This document shows positions 54,506 to 64,000 of a DNA stretch of 64,000 bases, in pieces (position 1 is the first letter of the stretch; every line of letters starts with the position of its first letter). The notes beneath the pieces are model-generated. The model was not told the origin of the DNA. It was given only the letters and a program-made list of their open reading frames with translations, and made no database searches. The DNA lies in assembly GCF_016808095.1 (NCBI RefSeq), contig NC_068971.1:21936501-22000500 (forward strand), read 5' to 3'. The DNA comes from Vigna angularis. Lineage: Eukaryota; Streptophyta; Magnoliopsida; Fabales; Fabaceae. The translations under genes were made by a program, and so were the position numbers.

Positions 54506-57500
54506 TTTTTCAACCCATTTATTAGTTGAACCAATAGAAAAGAGATTTGTCTTTGAAGTAAATTAGAGTTGTTTCATGGAATATGAGTCAAATTGTCATT
54601 TTTAACTAGAAGATAAATACATAACTAGATTGGAAGGTTGAAAAAATCATTAGTATGATAGTATGATGGAATCATCCTTTCTCAAGAAGAACATAAGATG
54701 AATTTAACAAATATAATGATAACACTCACAACTACGTTTTTTTTTAGTTTTATTAAAGACAATGACATGATTGAATAAGTTTACATACATTAGAGTAAAA
54801 CTTATAACTAAGTTATGTTATTAAAGATGATGTCCTAATTAATTATGTACTTCTCAAATCCTACATAACTTGTTTATTTTCATTCTTTGGATACTATAAA
54901 CATGCATTTACTAACACGTGTTTGTAGTTTTTCTTACCTAATTTAACTATAAACACAACTAAAAATTTTCAGATTCTCAATGTTTGGGGAATGACCTCAT
55001 AAATTTTCCTCAAGCACTTTCATATTCAAAGGAACTTTAACCATGTCAAAGTATTCTTTTCCTTTAGATATTGCAAGACTAACTGCATACTTACCCATGT
55101 GAAGCAACATTAGGAAGATCCCCATCCGTAACCTGCCTTTCAACTCTCTTTTCACATTAACTCTAGAAACTACAAAATGTTATATAGAATTTTCCACATG
55201 CTGATTAAAAATTCTTATTACCGAGTAACCAATCTTTTCATTTTTTGCATAATACAGTTCTTCAAGCATTACGTGATAGTGTGATAGGTACCCAGACTTT
55301 ACAAGAGAACTCCACGACATTAAGAAACCAAACAACAATGTTCTACCAATGTGGTAAGAACAGGAACAACCATGTATAATTTTCAAAGTCTTTCGAGAGG
55401 ACTTGTCTCTCGTAACTTTTCCCTTTACAAAATAATCCAAAAACATTCTGCTCACCTCCTAATAAGACTATTTATAATAGTCTGTTATAGTTATTAATTA
55501 CAGTTGTACTAGCTACCTTCTTTTTTCCTTCTTTTGTAAATTGTATCAAACCTATCATTTGTGTAATGGGAGGAATTGCCTACAGAAATAATGTTATCAG
55601 ACCAACAACAATTTTGACAGCTTGTGACATTGTACAAAAAAAGAAATGAATGATCTTGTAGAGGAATATATTTTGAGAGGGATTAGTGCCCTATAAAAGA
55701 CAATGGCAAACAACTCTTACAAGCTCTTAAAACTGCACGAGAACTAGAATTAAAACCCTTGACTTTATGACTCATTTAATACTATATATCTATCCACCAA
55801 CAAAAGGATTAAGCAAGATTAATGATATTATAATATATAATCCAATTAAAAAACTTATATGAGTTCAAGCATCAATACTGTTTTGATTAGCCACACTAAA
55901 CATAATTTAATAAATGAAGGACATGCAAGAAACCTACTCAACCGTTTGGAAGATATGATGGCATGCAGTCATTAATAGAAATTATTCATCCTAATGCACA
56001 CACAAAAAGAATTGTTCATAGCAAGTAGGGAATATGGGAGAAAATCATAAATTTTAATATTTCAAATATGCACCAACCTATTTTATACATATTAGTTCCC
56101 CATTACCACAAAGAAAGAAGTAAAAAGAGAAAATCAAGCAAAGAATAATAAGTAATTAACCTTGAGGGACAAAATATGAGATCAGGGAATTCTCAAGATA
56201 ACTAACACTTGGAAAAAATGCATCATATTCTTAAGAGTAAAAATTGCTTTTAAGCCAAGCAACACTCTACTTTCTACAAGAAAGTCCGATCTTTCACATA
56301 ACTTCTCTAAACTCCAAATTGAAACAAATGACTGCATAAAAGAAACAATGATATTTTAGTACCCAAAGCATAATCATGAATCACTCTAGAGCAAAAACAC
56401 TAGGGGATCATATATAAAAAAAGTATGAGCATCTTATTATTACGAAAAACTATAATTTCAGCATTCACAAACAAATAAAATAAAAGAATTGCATACCTTC
56501 TCCTAGATTAGAGTCATGATACTAAATCACAACTTCAGCTTCAGTTTGGAAAGATGACAAGTATATTATGTATCTAAAAAGGATCTAGACTAGAAGGACA
56601 CTTCTGTATATTGACATAAAAATATTGCCAAATTTAAGAAAATGCAATAAAGGAAATATCTAAAGGTTAATTAAGAGAAACCTTTCTCTTTTCATTAGCA
56701 CATAGTTGCTTCAAGGAGATTATACAATTTCTGATTTGCAGAAGGATTTAACAAAATTGTTTCAATTTTAGAAACATTGACTTCAAGACTCTTAACCCCA
56801 CAAAATCATTGTGTAAGGTGAGGATTGCCTAAGCTTTGTAAGTTTTATTTAAGTCATATCTCTAATCGATATGGACTAAACACCACCTTTAGGATACAAA
56901 TAAGAAAACATCCAAAGGGGCAAAGACTAAGGCAGATTAGGGATGACCACAATCAAGGCAACTTTGCTACAATAAAGCACAATAAGAAAAGAAAAAATGG
57001 CTTAAATAAGTAATCTCACAAATGTGGCATCAAATCTCAAATGATGAGCAAAAGGAAAACTAAAACTGAAATTGTCATATAAAACCTGATTTTAAAAATA
57101 ATGGCAGCAAATTTAAAGAATATGATTAAGGATTATCTAATCAGCAAAGAACTGATGCAATGAGATATCGATCCTAGTTAAGGCAAGGGGTGAATGAAGA
57201 GATAGAATTCAGGCAATGATGTTAAAGAAGACCAAAATGCTACTACGTTCGATATTGGTATTATGTGACAGAGCTAAAGACAGAGGACACTACTAAGATA
57301 TTAACGCAGAAGAATGTTGAGCCAAACCACAAACCAACACAACCATCCACCAACACAAAACCAATCATAAGTATGACAATTTCAAAATCGTAAATAAACA
57401 AGTTCATAAACATAACTAAAATAGTAACAATAGCAATTTCTAGTGAACCTTAAATAGTAACAATAATAGTTCTCCATTACAAAGTTTCTATTGAAAAATA

Positions 57501-57990
57501 AAAAATCCTAAAACACATACCTTTATATTGTTCGTGGGAAAAAAATTGGGAAAAAAGGTAAAGAGAGGGAACAATTTCTTTTTTTAAACAAAAAAGGGCT
57601 TGGACAAAATTCTAATCAGGAATCATTTCACAAAATGGAAAATAAAGTTTTATATGAAGTGGCATTTCAAAATGACACAATTTTAAATAATAATATGACA
57701 ATGCATGGTTACAAATGTCATGTTATATACGTGTATTTTGACAGTTGCCACACATTATATCGCAAAAAGTGACCACTTTAATTAACCATCATATTAAAAA
57801 TGTCGTTATATATGTTTATTTAGTGAGTGAAAAAGAAATCATGTTTCATATATGTTACATAAGATACATGATCACTTCAAGGAGACATTGATGTATCAAA
57901 GAGCGAATTGAAAGAATTCAACTAGAAGTTTCAGATGAAGTTGTTTAATGGAGATAAACTAATAATATTGGGTACAGCATCCAAGAATGA
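54506..57990. other. Gene-poor AT-rich DNA
   Basis: No gene, RNA or repeat could be supported on either strand. Short open frames (55180-55455 minus, 56825-57013 plus) lack recognisable domains and neighbours. Confidence 0.55.
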
Positions 57991-57993
57991 AAA

Positions 57994-58971
57994 CACTAGT
58001 ACAAAAACACCTTATAACGTCGATCGGTCTTTCACGTTGAATTCGAGGTCGATGTCATATCAGAAGACGTTAAATTGACGTCGAACATAGAACAATTCGA
58101 CGTTCATAGTAAAGCAAATTAACAACGAATTTTGTCAATATTCGACGTTAATCATTTTTTTTGTTTTTTTAATTAATTGTGATCCTTTTTTACAACTCTA
58201 CAAGACCTGAAAAACAGAAAAACAACAAATTTCAATTTTTGGTATTTTATAAAGCATGAACTATGAACGTGTAGTGTAGTATCAGCAACAAACAACAAAG
58301 AAGTTCAATCAAACAACAACAAAAAATAGGTTCAACCAAACAACAACAACAAACAAGTTCAACAACAAACAAGTTCAACAAATAAGTTCTTCAAAACGAA
58401 AACGAAAACTAACCTTCAAAAGGTGGGTTCATTGAAATAAAGTGTTGTCACTAGTGAGAGAGAAAGCAGAATGTGCCTATGAAGGACAAGAACATGAAAA
58501 TAATCGGTCAAAACAAACGAAAATCATACCTAAAGTAGTTAATTAACATGCATTTGCAACAAATGAAAGAAAGATTACATGTGATGGTCGTCAAACTTCG
58601 TTCCAGAAAAGTTTGAGCAGAGAAGAGGGTATCATGCGTTAAGATAAAGTGAATGAATTTTCATTCTCCCGTTCAATTTTTTATTGAATTCACTAACCTT
58701 TTAACATCTAACACTGGGGCATTGGACGTTTTATATCCTTTTGACGTCTAATTATAGCGAATTCGACGTCATACGTAAATACAATTACACTTTCACGTCA
58801 AACATTTTCGCAAAATTTATCCAATATAACAAATTGACGTCGGATTACAATTCTGAACGACGTCTAATAATTGGCATTTATTTACAAAAATGCCACCGAT
58901 CATTTTTAACGTTGGCTATTCAGTGGTTGGATGTTGAACGCGTGACGTTATACGCTGTTTTTGCACTAGTG
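57994..58971. mobile_element. Small non-autonomous CACTA element
   Basis: It begins CACTAGTACAAAAAC and ends GTTTTTGCACTAGTG, inverted partners. It is flanked by the 3-bp duplication AAA (57991-57993 and 58972-58974). Subterminal regions carry repeated GACGT/AACGTC motifs. No transposase is encoded. Its ends resemble those of the large CACTA element, so both may be moved by related transposases. Confidence 0.88.
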
Positions 58972-59149
58972 AAAGATAAATAAAAGGTTTAAGTCTGTAA
59001 AGAGGAATCATGGAGGTGATATTTCCAACATTACGTTCTACCAGAAAGTTCTATTATGATTAGTAGAAAAAGGTCAACCACTTTGGTAAGTCATTTAGAT
59101 ATGGCGATGTAGGCTAGTGAAGCAATTTTGTTGGAAAACAAAGTAGTAA

Positions 59150-60030
59150 AGGTCCAAATGGTGTGTAATAGTTCTGATAAGGTAGTGGATTATGGATTAC
59201 GAATGTTCATACTACATTACACTTAACCATTTATGATTCCATAAGTTTATTGAACTTGAAAGGGGTTCAATTATCCTTGGTGATTACAAGTTATGTTAGA
59301 TAACCTACATTAGAACTACAATGCTCAAGTTGCATGATGGAACTGAAATGAAATAGAAAAGTTGTTCCATGAAGTTAGGTAAGTTTTAGAAAGGATATGG
59401 TTCAAAGGTGAAAGATGGATTTGAAAGTGAGCAAAGCATACATGATAGTTATGAAGGGTGTAAGAAAAAATGGTTTGCATACCTTAGAAGATGTTATAAT
59501 ATCTAACTCAATATCAACTATGAAGCAATTTCTTTTGTTTATGATGGATTTATGACATAAAAGTTTAGGTTATGTATGTGAAAAATGTTTGATGAAGTTT
59601 CATAAACAACACTTGTAGTGAGAAAGTTGATAATTTAAAATTTTGTAAACATTGTCTATAGAAAAACTTGTAGGATTAGATTCGTTAGGCAACAAAGATA
59701 TGAGAAGATTTTTGACTTTCTTCATGTTGATCCATGGAGATCTTCCACTACTACCACATAATTTGGTGTTATATACTTTTTATCAATGAATGATAGTTTA
59801 AGGAATCTGAGTTTACTCTAGGAAGACTAAAAAAAGGAAGAATTTGAGAACTTTAAAAACTAAAAATGTTTGATAGAAAACAATATGGGTAAGATAGTGC
59901 AAAAATTCAAAACAAATAATGATCTTCAATTGGGTTTACAGTTTTTCAACAACTTCTACATGTGAAACAACTTAGCAAGGCATCAAACAATACTTAAGGC
60001 TTCTCTATAGAATAATTTTAAAAAAATGTT
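59150..60030 (+). pseudogene. Decayed Ty1/copia protease-integrase fragment
   Basis: Across broken frames the plus strand shows copia landmarks in order: GSIILGDY-like and LHDGTEMK near 59270-59350, MKGVRKNG and ISNSIS in the GAG-pre-integrase part (about 59450-59510), an LxHxxLGYVCEKCLM-type zinc region (about 59560), FDFLHVDPW (about 59715), and an NNLARHQT block near 59970. Many stops and indels, with no LTRs seen, mark an old fragment. Confidence 0.7.
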
Positions 60031-61071
60031 TGACACTCATTTGACACGCGATGGGGCCAAATTATTTGAATGTCATGAAGGGTAATTGTGTTATCTACGC
60101 GGTGTGTTGTTGTTGCACTGGTTTGAAAACGAAATAAATGAAATGGTGTGTTTCAGTAAAGTCTCTCTCTAATTTCACTTTTGCAAAGGCTGAACCCTTT
60201 CATTTTCGAAGAGCAACTCTTCGTGTTGTGCTAGGGTTAGGGTTGATAGAGAACATGAGAACTCCATGGGTGCCACTTAATCGGAGGGTGGACGTGATCA
60301 TAGGGTAGACATGATCGGAAGAAAGTTATATTCTTCTTCTTCCTTTCTTCTTTTCACATCATTTGTGTATCTTTCCTTTTCTTTTTGCTTCATTTTTGAA
60401 AACCCTAGACTAAAGGGGGCAAGGTCGTGAGAGGGGGAGAGTTGCACTAGGGAGAACACGAAATGCTCAATCCGTGCCTTGAATTGTGAGATTTGATTGA
60501 ATGATTTAGTCTGCAACCAGTAGAAAACTTTATCTGGTGTTTGAATTTTAACCAGTGACTGTTTTTCCCTTGTTGGTTTTTGTAGAAAAGAATATGAACA
60601 TCGAAATTCCTAGTTGTCATTCATGACTATTGCTTTGACTTTATAGTTTGGTAATGGTAGCTTTATATTCCATGACCTTGTGACCAGTTTATTTAACCGA
60701 AGAAGGTTTCTTTTTCTTCTCTATTTCCCCTTCTTTATATTCCATGACCTTGCCGACCCTAGAGGACGTGAAGATTGTTTGAAAGGATACACTTTTTTAT
60801 TGGAATCTTAGCATTTGGTACTTGTAATTCAAAGTGTTTTATGCTCACTATAAACCGAATTTAAGTATTACAGTACTAGCTAGTTTTGAGATTTCCATTT
60901 TGAAAGAATATGTCGATACATTTTGTGTACTTTATTCTTGGAACTTTTTTCTAATGTTCATATGTAAATATGCTGGAGGTTTTGATACTCTAAGTTGAAA
61001 ACATGTTGATAATTTTGAAGCATAACTCGTCTTGATAGGGTTATTCTCTTAATTCTTCTTCCTGCTTGCAG

Positions 61072-61165
61072 TATAAATTTCAGGATCAGCTAAAATCTTT
61101 ATTGGAAGTGGCTGGTGCAAAAGTTGTTTCCTCTGGAGAATTTTGTTCAATTAGTCAAATATGTA
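61072..61165 (+). pseudogene. Exon-like remnant, possibly from a BRCT-domain gene
   Basis: After a pyrimidine-rich stretch and CTTGCAG, the sequence translates to KFQDQLKSLLEVAGAKVV and then SSGEFCS before a stop. This looks like the 'GAxVV' start of a BRCT domain. No flanking exon was found, so this is at best a relic. Confidence 0.22.
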
Positions 61166-61883
61166 TTTCATTTCTATCTTTTCTATATATGAATTTTTGT
61201 GTGTGAATGATATAGTTTTGATTAAAAGGAATTAATGGTAGACATAACATTAAAATTGAGGTTTTGGGACATGTTGAAATCAAAGGGGTATATGAATAAT
61301 ACAGAGTTGTATTGCCAATCTTAGTAACGAACAAGAGAAAATTGACGCAGTAGGAAAAATTAAAGATGTCATTACAGGTTCTAAAGTTTAACTATATCAG
61401 TTCAATATCATAAAATGATGGTTAATTAATGAAGAAAACACACATAGGATATGAGCTAGGTGGTTGAAATGGATAAGTACATCATGGTGGGTTATTTGTG
61501 ATTGCAAATTGCATATGAAGTTCAAAGGCAAATTTTTTGGTATCACTATAATCCTATACAAAAAATTATCGTCTATATAGTAGTAAACATTGAATTTAAA
61601 GGAATAACAAAAGGAATAAAATGATAGTATAGTAAGGCGATATTAATTTGTTATGAATTATTGCAAATATTATATATAATCGGTTAAGGGGGTTTAGACA
61701 TGAATAAAAGGCCATTATTGGCACTATTGAGGGGAGTACTATGTATGACTTTTACCCTATGATTATAGGTTGAAAGAAAAGAAAATGGACATTAGAAAAT
61801 TAGTAAAATGGATTTCATGATGAGTTTTAACCAAGTTTGATGACATTGTGTGATCCTTGCACTTGACTTCATCTACTTGAATA

Positions 61884-62235
61884 AGTCTATTATTGTTGAC
61901 TATGTCGACCTCTCTACTATTAGAAAGATAGTAATCATTGAATAGAAAAATACTTTAAGCTCTTAGTCAACAACTCTGATTTCTTTGTTTTCGACACCAC
62001 ATATTCCTAGGCCGATTATCTTTGCATGAAAGTTATGTACTTCAGTATTGTGATTCTCACGTGATTCGTGTAAGATTCAAATTATGGAGAGGATGATCGT
62101 GTGGTTTGTGTCATCCCAGAACGACCAACATGCAAGTCAAATCTCTTTGTTAAACTGAGTTCCTCACTTAGTTTAACAAGTCTATTATTGTTGACTATCT
62201 CGACCTTTCTACTGTTAGAAAGATAGTCATCATCC
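61884..62235. repeat. Two dispersed direct copies of a 55-bp segment
   Basis: AGTCTATTATTGTTGACTAT followed by (G/C)TCGACCT and GTTAGAAAGATAGT-like sequence is present at about 61884-61940 and about 62180-62235, with few differences. Confidence 0.75.
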
Positions 62236-63185
62236 CAGAAGGACCATCATGGTATTATGCTCCTTTGTCACGTTGCATTTTGGATTTGGAATCGACTTTC
62301 ACTCTCATTCACCATTCTACTTTAGAATTGAGTTTCAGGCTTAACCTTTCGATGTATTTTAATTTGTGCAGAGTCTTCCTCACCATTTTCCATCTTCTTC
62401 TATTTATTGGCTTTCTTTCCTTTTCCGCCTTTTGCCATCATTAATAATTTTAAATATCCATGTGACTTGATGTTCTTGTTGCTCGGTGATGTACACCTCA
62501 TTTGTGCTCATCATCTATGTTGCCATTCCACAATAATGAGTACTTGCCTTATTTATTTAACTAAGATAAATGTTATATGAGATATGAATCTCTGTTACTG
62601 TTATGGAAGTAGTTGAAAGATAGAGCAATTTTAAGTTCACTAATTTTTTAAAATATCTTAGGATGAAAGGGAATAGAAAATTATAAAAATGGAAAGTTAT
62701 TTAGATGATAGCTACACTTTGAAAAACAAGTATGAGTTGGTTCCTCTAAATTGGATGTCTTTTTGGTATATGAGTGTTAGATGAAATTAAATAGGTGCAA
62801 AATGTTATTATTATGTTTGGTTTCTGAATCTGATTTTCTTGTGAGAGATCTATCCAGATATGTCTTCCATTTAAAGCTTTTATGGCTTTAACTGTAACTT
62901 TTTTATTTTATGGATATGCAATGAAAGCATAGAGATACTTCGAAGAGTCATTATGGAAAACGAGGTTTGAATGCACATGATGACGTTTTATCTGTTTAAA
63001 ATTCATTTCTTGAAGTGGTCTGTTTGACTTGTTCAATTGTTTACTCTGATATATAGGTTTATGCACGACATTCATGCAGGACAAATTACTTGGCACATGT
63101 GAACACATTATTAACGGATGTGCAAAAGTCATGCATACAATCAACTCCTTTTGCATGACTATTGTCCATTGTTGTGGATGTGAAA

Positions 63186-63900
63186 ATGAGTAGGACACTA
63201 CTTTTAGAATTGTGTAAGTTAGAGAGGAGGGGCAGATTTGAAGTTAGGTCTGTGTTTATTCCATTTACAAAGTTAGACGTTTTCTTAAATTTAGGGGTTA
63301 AAGTTTATGGAGAGATGTTTAAGTTGTTTAAAGAGGAAGTTGATTGTCATACTACAAGATTGTTTGATACAATTGATGTAAGTGTATAGAATGTTTATGA
63401 AGAACTTCAAAAGCGTATAAAAGGGGACAAATTGGTTGATGTTTGCAGATTATATATACTGTTAGGGTTGAGTGAGTTTTTCTTTCCAAATAGAGGTGGA
63501 AAAGTTCATGTTGGGTTATTTGAATTATTAGATGATTTATCATGAATTGGAAAGTATAACTGAGGGGTGTTATTTATGACTATTAGGTATCTAGTTTGTG
63601 TGATTCTGCATTGGGTGTAAGGAAGACACAGAAAAGATCACACTGTCATGTTGTTGGTTGTGTATTTGCAATACATGTATATTTTCATGTTAGTTACAAA
63701 ATTTATTGTGTTATAATCTATTAGTGTTAGTTATTTGAAATTGAATTTTGTATGAACAGAGATCTGGGCAATGAAACATGTCTTATTTGGTCAGAAGAAG
63801 TTAGCTAAAAGAAGAAGTTGTTTTCCTAGAATTCTTCATTGGATACATGTTAAAGTTGGTGAAGTAGAAGTTGAAAAAACATTTGTCACTAATGAAGTGA
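63186..63900 (+). pseudogene. Eroded coding fragment, probably transposon-related, family unidentified
   Basis: The translated frame 63186-63389 followed, across stops, by blocks GLSEFFFPNRGGKVHVGLFE (about 63470) and FPRILHWIHVKVGE (about 63820) reads like one decayed plant protein. An acceptor-like AACAG near 63759 precedes the last block. These blocks resemble ORFs often annotated as uncharacterised or transposon-associated in legumes. The domain was not identified with certainty, and the fragment may continue beyond the window. Confidence 0.35.
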
Positions 63901-64000
63901 GTTTAGAATTGCTTGTAGTAACGAGTTTTTATGTAATTTGTATTGATTTCAATATGATGTGTGTGCTTATTTTGTTTTTTATAGGTCATTATTGAGGTAT

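Larger units (their letters stand above)
60031..63160. other. Gene-poor DNA with small duplications and one exon-like remnant
   Basis: No intact gene. A possible isolated exon lies at about 61072-61165. A duplicated segment of about 55 bp (AGTCTATTATTGTTGACTAT core) occurs at about 61884-61940 and 62180-62235. The rest has no supported feature. Confidence 0.5.

Noticed and set aside
55180..55455. Minus-strand 91-residue open frame
   Set aside because: Some protein-like texture, but no recognised family, no flanking exons and an unconvincing start; not enough to call a gene.

Overview
The window is plant nuclear DNA, almost certainly from a eudicot and probably a phaseoloid legume (inference from gene structure and retroelement lineages; no species marker was seen). 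It has AT-rich intergenic DNA, short exons with GT-AG introns, one nuclear tRNA gene, TA microsatellites and many plant transposons. Only four protein genes look intact: a GPI-transamidase subunit PIG-S gene (13 exons, + strand), a SAM-domain protein gene (6 exons, +), a BAHD acyltransferase gene (2 exons, +) and a xyloglucan endotransglucosylase/hydrolase gene (4 exons, - strand). All four join into uninterrupted reading frames at canonical splice sites.

Layout. 1-5.5 kb: a possible promoter/5'-UTR for a gene leaving to the left, then two adjacent Mutator-like (MULE-type) elements with 9-bp target duplications. 5.5-15 kb: tRNA-Lys(UUU), transcribed away from the PIG-S gene that starts 108 bp away. 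PIG-S intron 10 has grown to 4.7 kb because it holds an antisense Ty1/copia remnant, itself split by a very young, internally deleted Ty3/gypsy chromovirus. 15-27 kb: intergenic DNA with a third MULE-type element (possible Pack-MULE), an Athila-like gag fragment, an approximately 80-bp degenerate tandem array, a fourth small MULE-type MITE and a truncated Tekay/Del-like gypsy element with long LTRs. 27.8-38.1 kb: SAM gene, BAHD gene and XTH gene, the last two convergent. 39.7-54.5 kb: a CACTA (En/Spm) transposon of 14.8 kb total, disrupted by a SIRE-type Ty1/copia element of 10.2 kb, which is in turn disrupted by a 2.6-kb solo LTR; each of the three insertions has its own target duplication. 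54.5-64 kb: gene-poor DNA with a small CACTA element, a decayed copia integrase region and an eroded coding fragment at the right edge.

The host genes are not one pathway. PIG-S acts in GPI anchoring in the ER. The SAM protein is of unknown function. XTH remodels cell-wall xyloglucan and BAHD enzymes acylate small molecules or wall/cutin precursors. The PIG-S to SAM order looks like ancestral microsynteny (in Arabidopsis I recall At3g07180 and At3g07170; unchecked). Most of the window's history is transposon nesting, and the most unusual signals are non-coding: palindromic TAATCGATTA arrays in the SIRE LTR that recur in front of its extra 3' ORF, quasi-palindrome clusters in the Tekay LTR, and a four-unit palindromic subterminal array in the CACTA element.
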